Shown here: one piece after another, positions 25,349 to 33,217 of the stretch
Position numbering within the stretch: the stretch's first letter is position 1
Layout of the letters: every line of letters starts with the position of its first letter
Notes under the pieces: generated by a model
Databases searched by the model: none
The model's input: only the letters and a program-made list of their open reading frames with translations
Told to the model about the DNA's origin: nothing
Assembly: GCA_964502145.1 (NCBI GenBank)
Contig: CAZCVI010000015.1
Coordinates: forward strand, 1-64,000
Direction of reading: 5' to 3'
Length of the DNA stretch: 64,000 bases
From: CAZCVI01 sp964502145
GTDB lineage: Bacteria > Acidobacteriota > Aminicenantia > UBA2199
Position numbers and translations under genes: made by a program

Positions 25349-25824
25349 TCATAACCAGCGTCTCACCTTTTTTTTGTAAAGCAGGTAAGGGTGCCCGAAC
25401 TTTTGTTCCAAGTAGCGTTCTTCCGGTTTTACCACGCCGAAATGAAGCAAGAGCATCAAGATAACAGACAACAGAAACATCCAGATGGAACCTAACAGCA
25501 GGGTGAAAAACGAGAAGAGCAAAAAATTGGCAAGATATAGGGGATTTCGTGTAAAGCGGTAAGGGCCTTCTTGAACGATGGTGGTGGTTTGTCCCGTTGG
25601 TTCTATGGGGTATGGTGGCGCGATAAAGCACGGGTGGCGAAAAAGCCGAGTAAAAAAGAGAGTAACACGAACAGGTAACCGAGTATTATCCGGGGGTATC
25701 CCTCCCAGAAAAAAAAATGCCAGGGCAGTATTTTATCGAGACCATAACCTATGCCAAAACAAAGCAAATGAAGTATCCAGGGTTGCGCGATAATCGTGGC
25801 GTGATCAATGGGTTGGTCATTCAT
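25349..25824 (-). pseudogene. isoprenylcysteine carboxylmethyltransferase-like (ICMT/PEMT) membrane methyltransferase, frameshifted
   Basis: ATG 25824 follows AAGGAG. The first frame (to a TAG just after ...ALSRHHTP) encodes two TM segments. The second frame, joined by a one-base shift, continues with the family core GPYRFTRNPLYLAN, two more TM segments and the C-terminal EERYLEQKFGHPY-LLYKKK signature ending at TGA 25349-25351. The break is at four C residues on the coding strand (GGGG at 25607-25610); a fifth C would restore one 158-aa reading frame, the usual family length. The family methylates lipid-linked or membrane substrates with S-adenosylmethionine. The break could be a real mutation, a phase-variable tract, ribosomal frameshifting or a sequencing error. 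Confidence 0.8.
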
Positions 25825-25923
25825 GTTATTCTCCTTATGTTTGGTCTTTTCCAGAAGGTGGTAGTAGCAGGTCATATTATAATACAGAGACCTTGAGCTT
25901 TCAACGGGTGGTCCAATTTTAAG

Positions 25924-25965
25924 ACAAAATTGGAAAAGTGGGGACAGGCAGGATTTCCATCCGGG
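25924..25965 (+). repeat. left direct-repeat-like sequence flanking the ATPase gene
   Basis: ACAAAATTGG, then GTGGGGACAGGCAGG and TTTCCATCCGGG. A similar sequence in the same orientation lies at 27923-27955, so the two bracket the 26014-27777 gene. They are imperfect, and may be copies of a dispersed intergenic motif. Confidence 0.4.
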
Positions 25966-26013
25966 TAAATTTGGAAACAGTTCAATAAAATAATGCGCCA
26001 GGGGTAAGAATAT

Positions 26014-27777
26014 CTATATCTTTTCCAACCACCGTTCATCTTCGCTACAGGCGATGCCCATTTTTTGGCAATAGGTTTCGGCTTCCCGGGTAAAGCCGTG
26101 AAGGGAGAAAATGAAAGGAATCACGCGCTCCAGCTTCTCGAGTTTTTTAAGTTGGTTAAATTTCTCCATAAAAGAGATGGCTTCCTCTTGGGAAAACTTT
26201 TTTGTATCCCTGTTTTTAACTTCGCCAATGATGGCGTAATCGTCCTTGGATTTGGGGTGGGCGTAGATATCCACACTGAAGGTTTGACCATACTCGATGG
26301 CAGCATCGTACTGCCATACCCGCGCATAATCGCAAAAATTAAAATCAACGGGTAAATAACGGGTGATTGACTTTAAGTGATCGTTTATTTTACGGGCATG
26401 GTTTCTCAGTAGATTCAAGATCATGTATTCGGCGAAGTGGCCTTTTTGATAGTTGAGTTGTCCCAGTAAGCGGTAATACTGCACCTTCAATTTTTCAAAC
26501 CCCTCATGATACTCTTTACCGATGGTTCGGATATCAAACTCGTGAATCTCTTTTTCATAAACCCCGCGAAAGACCTTGTCGAAAATATTATCCTGCACGC
26601 CCTGGTACTCGTAATTGGATTGCCCTTGGTTTATTATATCTGCCCTGATTAGCGCGTCTAATTTTTTTTCCAGCTCATAGTCGGTCATGTCCAGTGCTAG
26701 TTTCTCCAGCAACTCTAAACGGGTGACTTGGCGGTCGCGCTGCTGGCAAAGATAGAGCACGATGTTCTTGGCATTGATCTGGTTCACTTTATTAAAAGCA
26801 AAAAGAATGTATTCCATCCAGGTGGATTTGATTCTGCCCTCGTTGTCTAGGGTTTCAAATTCCAAAGTATCTGTCAATCCTTGCAGGGTACACAGATTTT
26901 TATGCCGGTATTTGGAGCGCAGGATAGAACTGATATAAAAAGGACTGCCTTCGGACATGGTGGCGATCAGGTAAGCGGTTTCATCGGTAACTGGCACGTC
27001 AAAAGCACCGGAGTATTTAAACACCATTTCCACGGCTTCATCGGGGGACATATTTTCAAGATAGTGATAGACGAACCGGGAAGGCAGCATCCTTTTTAAT
27101 TCATCGATCAACCAACCGACCCAACTGCCAGAAATCAAAAGGGGGGCAACTTTACTTTCGGCAGTGCTCAAATATCCAGCGGCCAAGTCTTTGATGAGAT
27201 GACTGGCATTCATTTTTTTAGTGCGAAAGATCATAGCGTTTAAGAACTGGAACTCATCGATCATTTGCACGATGAATTCGTTTTGACTGGCAGCGATGTT
27301 TTTTGGGGCGTCACGAACGGTTTCCCACAGAATACCCTCCTGTTTGTTAAGAATGGAGGAGATGACGCCGGAAATGATTGGCTCCAAGTAACCCAACCCT
27401 TCGCTTTGGGCGACTTGCAAGGCTTTTTTAAGATTGCCTTTCTCATAGACTGTTAAGTAAGCGGTTTTCCTAGTTTTAAAGGCAATGTATTGATAAAGAA
27501 AGGTCAGAAAAAAATCCACGCAAAAATCCACGATATACATGCCAATTTCTTTGATTTCATAATAAAAAGGAATTACGTTGTCGTTGTTAAAAAAAGTGAT
27601 ATTGAACAGTCGTTCCAGTACGGCGGTTTTTCCCATTTTGCGCCGGGCCAGTATGGCAGTACTCTGGGATTGTTTTTGTTTGATCTTGTTGATCCAATCG
27701 AGAAAGTAAGTCAGCTCTTCTTTTCTGCCAGTAAACAGGTCCGTGTTGCCGATTCGTTCTTCTAATGCGTATTCCAT
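26014..27777 (-). CDS. AAA-type ATPase with C-terminal PD-(D/E)XK nuclease-like domain
   Basis: ATG 27777 is used; no Shine-Dalgarno is present, but TATAAA ends 6 nt upstream (see the promoter entry). Residues about 10-250 form an archaeal-type ATP-binding domain: FTGRKEELTYF, the Walker A variant ARRKMGKTAVL near 45, IVQMIDEFQFL as Walker B, and LLISGSWVG. A winged-helix region (about 330-420) follows. The C-terminal 110 residues contain VDIYAHPKSKDDYAIIGEVK, a D...E-x-K arrangement like PD-(D/E)XK nucleases of the DUF234 type. Such proteins are common in archaea and mobile regions; their role is unresolved. It is monocistronic and bracketed by similar direct sequences. Confidence 0.8.
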   Translation of the reverse strand: MEYALEERIGNTDLFTGRKEELTYFLDWINKIKQKQSQSTAILARRKMGKTAVLERLFNITFFNNDNVIPFYYEIKEIGMYIVDFCVDFFLTFLYQYIAFKTRKTAYLTVYEKGNLKKALQVAQSEGLGYLEPIISGVISSILNKQEGILWETVRDAPKNIAASQNEFIVQMIDEFQFLNAMIFRTKKMNASHLIKDLAAGYLSTAESKVAPLLISGSWVGWLIDELKRMLPSRFVYHYLENMSPDEAVEMVFKYSGAFDVPVTDETAYLIATMSEGSPFYISSILRSKYRHKNLCTLQGLTDTLEFETLDNEGRIKSTWMEYILFAFNKVNQINAKNIVLYLCQQRDRQVTRLELLEKLALDMTDYELEKKLDALIRADIINQGQSNYEYQGVQDNIFDKVFRGVYEKEIHEFDIRTIGKEYHEGFEKLKVQYYRLLGQLNYQKGHFAEYMILNLLRNHARKINDHLKSITRYLPVDFNFCDYARVWQYDAAIEYGQTFSVDIYAHPKSKDDYAIIGEVKNRDTKKFSQEEAISFMEKFNQLKKLEKLERVIPFIFSLHGFTREAETYCQKMGIACSEDERWLEKI

Positions 27778-27783
27778 ATTTAT

Positions 27784-27812
27784 TTTATACCACAAAAAGA
27801 AGTAAAAAACAA
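27784..27812 (-). promoter_or_regulatory. possible leaderless promoter of the ATPase gene
   Basis: Minus strand TTGTTT (27812-27807), a 17-bp spacer and TATAAA (27789-27784), with 6 nt to the ATG at 27777. The -35 box is weak. Confidence 0.4.
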
Positions 27813-27922
27813 ATCCTGAATGCAGCGCCAGATTTTTGAGAGTCAGGTAAAAGCAAGAGGGAAGAACGGATTACTTTCTATTTCACATCCTGCCAATGGA
27901 TTGAAAAACTTTTCTTGGCTGT

Positions 27923-27955
27923 CACAAAATTGTGGACAGGCGGGTTCCCCTCTGG
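27923..27955 (+). repeat. right direct-repeat-like sequence flanking the ATPase gene
   Basis: ACAAAATTG, then GTGGACAGGCGGG and TTCCCCTCTGG, similar to 25924-25965. The rest of the gap 27778-28136 contains no gene I can support. Confidence 0.4.
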
Positions 27956-28136
27956 AAGCTTTTTGCATTGCATGGAAAGTTTTTGTACTTACATTTGGAT
28001 ACTACCTGCCAACCAATAACTTATCAAGAAACCCTCCACTTCCGAAATAAAGATCAATAAACAGTTTTTAAGAAATCATACCCAAATAGCACCATCTATT
28101 GGCATGGAAACTGCTCTCATAACACTGGAGGTGAAC

Positions 28137-29474
28137 ATGAAAAAACGAAAAGGCTTTTACGAAAAAGCAAACCAAGCAATCCGGGTAAACTCAGGGCTGC
28201 TTCTATTTCTTCTAGCGGCTCATTTTGTCTTAGTAAGTAATGTTCTTTATCTGGCCGTTTTGGACAAGAGTATTTTACCAAAGGAATTTCAGGGCAATGT
28301 TTTTGACTCCCTGTTTAAAGCCCTTCACGCATTCTCATATGCGGTTTTCCTTATATTTTGCAGTAAAAATACGACTTCCCAAAACTATGCCTCACGCGCT
28401 ACGAAAGGGATACTTATTGGCGTACTAACTTCATTGCTCCTTCTACTATTATCATTCTCTTCCCAGACTCATGCGGGTGGCAATAATCTACTCCAATCCC
28501 TATTTTACTTCGTGGCACTCATTTTGGGTGGTTTTGGAGATGCATTGGCAACCCCTGCTCTCATTGGAATTATTGCATCGACAGGAAATGAAAAAGGTCC
28601 AAAGTACATGGGGTATTTCTGGGCAAGCGTATCCATAGCTAATATATATGTACCATTCTTGGCTATTGGATTTCAATCTCTCATGTCCCAAAACAGTTCA
28701 TACCGTACCCTTCCATTTGCCTTCGATACTTTTATTTCATTACTGGCATTAATCACATTCCCTATTGCGTATTCACAATTCAAAAGGTCACATACCATCA
28801 ACTCCATGGACATCAAAGAGAAAAAAATCGCCGACCCATTGACATTTCCCAAGATATTCAATTCCTTAAAATCGAATGGTTTTGTGATGGCATGTGTACT
28901 TATCCTAGCTGCCAATCAATTCGCTTTAAATTCAGTGAGGACAGCTTCGCAGGATTTCCCCAAACCATGGAGACAATTAGGTATCATGGGAAGTTCAATA
29001 ATGTTCACTGCTGCATCGTATTTTATTGCCAAGTACTGGAAATATGAAAGTCAAAACACAGCAAGAACCAGAGTGTGGGTGTTGATTTCCATTGTTGTTC
29101 TCATAGTGGTGGGAACATGTGTTTTTGTTTTACAACCTCTGCCTGCGATTGGAGCAGCGACAATGCTTTTTTTTGGCCCGTTCAGCGCGATGCTCCATAC
29201 GGGTGTCAATGTCCAATATACCCAATACGCAATCGAACAGAATAGTGGAAACCTTGCCTCCCAATTAGGAATTTTTTCTTCCTTTTACCGGTTTATTGGA
29301 AGTATTGGCTACTTGGTCGCGGCACTCATTGCTTTTTCCCAAACATTAACCAAGCTTCCCAAGGAATTTTTTATTTTCACCATCAATGGATTCCCAATAA
29401 TCGTATCCGCGATTATTTTTGCGATCCTTACAAAAAATAAAAATAGGGAGAAACCCCATGTTTCAAGAATTTAA
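28137..29474 (+). CDS. polytopic membrane transporter, MFS-like
   Basis: ATG 28137 follows TGGAGGTG; an in-frame ATG 33 nt upstream lacks a ribosome site. The 445-aa product has about 11-12 TM segments, a Gly-rich helix (GGFGDALATPALIG) and short charged loops, fitting an MFS-type carrier. I cannot name a substrate. Its 3' end overlaps the next gene by 17 bp (29458-29474), so the transporter and the cyclase/P-loop protein are coupled. The base composition here looks more AT-rich than the flanking housekeeping regions, which may indicate acquisition by transfer. Confidence 0.7.
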   Translation: MKKRKGFYEKANQAIRVNSGLLLFLLAAHFVLVSNVLYLAVLDKSILPKEFQGNVFDSLFKALHAFSYAVFLIFCSKNTTSQNYASRATKGILIGVLTSLLLLLLSFSSQTHAGGNNLLQSLFYFVALILGGFGDALATPALIGIIASTGNEKGPKYMGYFWASVSIANIYVPFLAIGFQSLMSQNSSYRTLPFAFDTFISLLALITFPIAYSQFKRSHTINSMDIKEKKIADPLTFPKIFNSLKSNGFVMACVLILAANQFALNSVRTASQDFPKPWRQLGIMGSSIMFTAASYFIAKYWKYESQNTARTRVWVLISIVVLIVVGTCVFVLQPLPAIGAATMLFFGPFSAMLHTGVNVQYTQYAIEQNSGNLASQLGIFSSFYRFIGSIGYLVAALIAFSQTLTKLPKEFFIFTINGFPIIVSAIIFAILTKNKNREKPHVSRI

Positions 29475-31299
29475 TCTTCAAGAGATAACCCAAAACATTT
29501 TGGATAGTTGCAATAAGGCATTGGTGTTAAATAGTAATCCAAAATTTGAATTAAAGGCAGTCTTCTTGGCTGACCTTGTTGGAGCTACCTATGCAAAAGC
29601 AGAATATGGACACTCTAAAGGAATGAATCGATGCCATATTCACAATTGGCTCGCTACAGAGACAATCCGGAAATTCAATGGGACTACTGTTAAATATATA
29701 GGTGATGCAATCCTGGCCACTTTTCCTGATAATATTAGCGCGGTTTTGGCAGCCATTGCCTTTCGTATGGCGTTGGAAGGCATTAAATTGGAAGGTGAGG
29801 AATTTGCAGTACCCCTTGAAACACGAATTTCCTTAACATTTGGAACGGTAGAAGAAATAGTTACCGGAATTGGAAACGATATAGGCGGGCAAGTAGTTGA
29901 TAAAGCGGCACGCCTTCAAGAAGTCACATCCCCACATCAAATTATAGCCGAGATAAGCGTTATTGAAGGTATTAAACTTGTGCTATCAGAAAAATACAAT
30001 TTTATCAAAATAACAGAAAACAGGGATATCGGTGAACTCCAGTTAAAAGGAATAAAAGAACCTGTTCGGGTCGTGGAAATTACCACCATTGAAAAACAGT
30101 TCAAAATTCCTCCATCCCAGAAAGGACAATACATCTCTTGCATGGTCGAATCTATTACATCCAGCACAAACCGACTATGGCTTTCCATACGAAATCCGAT
30201 CAGTAAAGAAAACAGGAAAGATATCGCGCTTTTGCAGAGCCAGTTAATGGAAGCCCAAAAATATCGCGGTGTAGATGTTCGAATTTTGCATAATGGATGG
30301 AACAACGATACATTAAAAGCGGTTTCCGAAATAGAAGATATGGGGTTAAACGTCAGATTTTGTGAAAACCGAACCGACTCATCTGTCAACTTGATCGATA
30401 GAAATATCATTGTTTTTAGTTCAAGAAAACAACAGCGCTTTTTCATGAAAAATTCATACTGGAAAATGATTTCTTACCATATCAATTCAGCCCTGGCTAA
30501 TGACTTTCAAAAAAGATGGACAGAAGCCATTTCTTCTCGTTTGCAGGTGGCAGAAATTCTCAACCGGACATTCAAGCATTGCACAGGAAAAATTGATCTC
30601 GTGGAAATTAAGGATTTTGTTCAGGACCGATTTGGGATTGAGAATGGTTCATTCTTAGATGGATGTTTAAGACTTCTGGAATTTATACGAAAAGTTAAAA
30701 TCATTTTTATCGTGGGGAGACCAGGAACAGGCAAAAGTACGATTAGAAAACCACTCTCAGAAATGTTAGAAAACCGTCTAGGTGCAAAAATCAAGGAAAT
30801 GGATGATTATGACTCATTAAAGCAGATGTTCCTAGCTGATTTAAGATGCGAAAGATTCAACCCCATTGGTGGAGGTGGATTTCTGATCAAAGATCCAGCA
30901 GTATTCAACGAAGTCCTAAAAAGAATCTCCTCGGACTGCCTAGCCTCTTTTGAAACCCCAAATACTTGGGTAATGGAATTCGCACGCGGTCACTATTTAG
31001 AAGCATTCAACTCATTCGACTCGAAAATTCTTAAAAAGTCAGTGGTTATTCACATGGTGTGTGATAAAAATAAGATATTTGATCGCTTGGATGCCAGGGC
31101 TAAATCTGGAGGAGCAAATGTCACAGAGGAAGTCATCAATTCGTTCTACAAAGACGACGATGCCTCGGAGATTTGCCAAGAAATGGGTATTCCATGCATT
31201 GAAGTTGAGAACAATACTTCGGCCAATGATTTGGATAAGAAGCTGGAAATGATATACAGCGATCTTATTGCTCATTCTACCGATAGCTTTATGGGTTAA
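29458..31299 (+). CDS. class III cyclase-like / P-loop kinase-like fusion protein
   Basis: ATG 29458 lies inside the end of the transporter gene. Residues about 25-215 form a class III nucleotidyl cyclase domain: metal Asp39 in FLADLVGATY, Asp83 in VKYIGDAILATF, Lys79, and Arg152 in VVDKAARLQ. The Asn that normally precedes this Arg by four (N-x3-R) is Asp148 here, so activity or specificity may be altered. Residues about 220-370 are an unassigned alpha/beta domain resembling a degenerate PLD-like fold. Residues about 412-610 contain the P-loop VGRPGTGKST and look like a small-molecule kinase. There is no signal peptide. The combination with a co-translated transporter is unusual; the signal made or sensed is unknown. 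Confidence 0.75.
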   Translation: MFQEFNLQEITQNILDSCNKALVLNSNPKFELKAVFLADLVGATYAKAEYGHSKGMNRCHIHNWLATETIRKFNGTTVKYIGDAILATFPDNISAVLAAIAFRMALEGIKLEGEEFAVPLETRISLTFGTVEEIVTGIGNDIGGQVVDKAARLQEVTSPHQIIAEISVIEGIKLVLSEKYNFIKITENRDIGELQLKGIKEPVRVVEITTIEKQFKIPPSQKGQYISCMVESITSSTNRLWLSIRNPISKENRKDIALLQSQLMEAQKYRGVDVRILHNGWNNDTLKAVSEIEDMGLNVRFCENRTDSSVNLIDRNIIVFSSRKQQRFFMKNSYWKMISYHINSALANDFQKRWTEAISSRLQVAEILNRTFKHCTGKIDLVEIKDFVQDRFGIENGSFLDGCLRLLEFIRKVKIIFIVGRPGTGKSTIRKPLSEMLENRLGAKIKEMDDYDSLKQMFLADLRCERFNPIGGGGFLIKDPAVFNEVLKRISSDCLASFETPNTWVMEFARGHYLEAFNSFDSKILKKSVVIHMVCDKNKIFDRLDARAKSGGANVTEEVINSFYKDDDASEICQEMGIPCIEVENNTSANDLDKKLEMIYSDLIAHSTDSFMG

Positions 31300-31376
31300 A
31301 AGGTACAAAATGAGAATCCTCCACTATCTCAAAGCCAAGCCGAACCTCAAGCTCTTCTATAGAAGGTTAAACATCA

Positions 31377-32825
31377 TCATTTTTTATTGTCATCTCTTGC
31401 CTCCGTAAATGGCTTCAATAATTCAGTTATTGGAGGGAAGGTTTCAAAATCCACCCCATCGTCCTTTAATCTTTCTTTTAAGGATCTCAACCGATTGAAG
31501 AAAGTTCTGGGGATAAAACCAGAAATTTCAGTAATCTTTTTCTGACTTCCACCTGCTTGGCGAAGTACTTCCCTGTAATAACTGGCTTCTACGTCTAAGA
31601 AGGTAGGGAACTTTTTAGGTAATTTTTCCTGCCCTTCTTCCATCTTGACGGTGCATTCCTTCTTTTCATCAACAAAATCTTCAAGCATCGATGCGGTGAG
31701 TCTTTCACAACCTGAAAATAGAATTGATAGGTTCCCGATTAGATCTTCTAATTCCCTAATGTTTCCATTAAAATCTTGCATAGACAGGCGCTCAATAAAT
31801 GCTTTTTCATATTTTTTCGGGCAATCAACAACTTTCTCAATTAATACATTTTTCTCAAGAAAGTGATCGACCAATGAGGGTATATCTTCCTTTCTTTCTC
31901 GCAATGGTGGAATAAAAATTGTATTCCCCTTGATTCTTTCATAAAAATCATGAAGAAATTTCTTTTCATATATACATTCTTCAATATTTTCATTAGCGGC
32001 AAAAATAAATCGAACATTAGCTTTTTGTTGAACATCGACTCCGCCCTTTTCAAAAGTTCCAAATTGTACAAGCCTTAAGAGGTTTTGCTGAAGTTCAGGC
32101 ATCAACTTTCCAATTTCATCCAAGAACAGCGATCCCCCATCACAAACTTGAATTAACCCTAGTCGATCCTCACGAGCATCAGTAAATGTTCCTTTGATAT
32201 GTCCAAATAGAGTATCATTAAAGAGTTCAGGGGTTAGTGCTGCAACATTTAAAGTACGATATCTCCCAGTACTTTGACTGTTTTCATGAATAACTCGTGC
32301 AATTTGTTCTTTACCGACCCCAGATTCACCTCTTATTAAAACAGCTTTTTTGGTTGGAGCAATTTTTGCCAATTGTCCGAAAATAGGTCTCATTTTTTTG
32401 CTTTGGGTGATAATGGGTTTAATGCTTTCGTATAATCGAATCCCATGGAGAATTTTTTTCACCAATTCTTCTTCTATCCCTTTTTTATTATTGTAATAAT
32501 AAAGCACACCTTGCTTCATGTACTGGACAGCATTTTCGACATTATCATCCGTGGAAATAATAATTAACGGAATTTTTGGATACTTCGTAATAATTTCGGA
32601 AGTGATACCTTCTTCAACTATTCCAGGAAGAGACAGATTCAACAAAATAAATGAATATTTGAATTCATTCTTCTCCATATCCAATTTTATCCTTCCGATA
32701 TCCACAATGGTTTGAATGTTCGTTATTTCACTTTTATTTAATAGAGCTGAAATCTTTCTAATAAAGGGTTCATCATCCTCAATAAAAAGAACAGGATCGC
32801 TTGTGTTTATTGACTTATTGTTCAT
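31377..32825 (-). CDS. sigma54-type response regulator with atypical receiver
   Basis: A 482-aa regulator: receiver (about 10-125), AAA+ domain (about 140-375) and Fis-like helix-turn-helix near 425-450 (SQKKITEISGFIPRTFFNRL). Walker A is RGESGVGKE near 170 and Walker B is GGSLFLDEIG. The sigma54-contact loop reads GTFTDA instead of GAFTGA. In the receiver the acidic pair (Asp17/Asp18) is kept, but the phospho-acceptor position in FILLNLSLPG is Asn63, so ordinary phosphorylation is unlikely. It overlaps the upstream CheY-like gene by 4 bp, and that gene overlaps the sensor kinase, forming one operon transcribed from about 37215. Confidence 0.88.
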   Translation of the reverse strand: MNNKSINTSDPVLFIEDDEPFIRKISALLNKSEITNIQTIVDIGRIKLDMEKNEFKYSFILLNLSLPGIVEEGITSEIITKYPKIPLIIISTDDNVENAVQYMKQGVLYYYNNKKGIEEELVKKILHGIRLYESIKPIITQSKKMRPIFGQLAKIAPTKKAVLIRGESGVGKEQIARVIHENSQSTGRYRTLNVAALTPELFNDTLFGHIKGTFTDAREDRLGLIQVCDGGSLFLDEIGKLMPELQQNLLRLVQFGTFEKGGVDVQQKANVRFIFAANENIEECIYEKKFLHDFYERIKGNTIFIPPLRERKEDIPSLVDHFLEKNVLIEKVVDCPKKYEKAFIERLSMQDFNGNIRELEDLIGNLSILFSGCERLTASMLEDFVDEKKECTVKMEEGQEKLPKKFPTFLDVEASYYREVLRQAGGSQKKITEISGFIPRTFFNRLRSLKERLKDDGVDFETFPPITELLKPFTEARDDNKK

Positions 32826-33217
32826 TGTGAACGCCCCTTCAACAAGCTCATTATCTTTTTAATTAAGACATCTTTTTCTACCGGCTTCACTAGATAATCC
32901 ACTACCCCGACATGCATGCATTCCACAGCGATTTTAACTTCATGTATCGCAGTAAGCATAATGACTTTTATGTCCGGTTGCTCATCCAGTATCTGGGGAA
33001 GTAGTTCATCTCCACGGATGTATGGCATTAATATATCCAAAATAACCAGAGAATACCTCTTTTGTTTCAGAATCGCAATAACTTCGCGGCTATCCAGACA
33101 TTTTTTAACTTGCGTAAATCCCTCTGATTTTAATGTCATATAAACACTTTGTAAATATTCATCCGTATCATCTACCAATAATATGGGTTCTTCTGAAAAA
33201 ACAGTTAAATTGCTCAT
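32822..33217 (-). CDS. stand-alone CheY-like response regulator
   Basis: A 131-aa single-domain receiver. The acidic pair (LLVDDTDE), the phospho-acceptor Asp in LVILDILMP, the Thr in VIMLTAIH and the Lys in DYLVKPVE are all present, so it should be phosphorylated normally. ATG 33217 follows GAGGAGG. Its start overlaps the end of the kinase gene and its stop overlaps the ATG of the sigma54-type regulator. It probably takes phosphate from the propeller kinase and may pass the signal on where the Asn63 receiver of its neighbour cannot. Confidence 0.9.
   Translation of the reverse strand: MSNLTVFSEEPILLVDDTDEYLQSVYMTLKSEGFTQVKKCLDSREVIAILKQKRYSLVILDILMPYIRGDELLPQILDEQPDIKVIMLTAIHEVKIAVECMHVGVVDYLVKPVEKDVLIKKIMSLLKGRSQ

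Noticed and set aside
25197..25631. Separate 144-aa minus-strand gene
   Set aside because: This frame runs through the methyltransferase fragment out of phase and through repeat DNA; the meaningful reading is the frameshifted ICMT-like gene.
31300..31376. Short peptide gene (about 32 codons from 31310) between convergent genes
   Set aside because: No ribosome site and no similarity recognised; probably chance.
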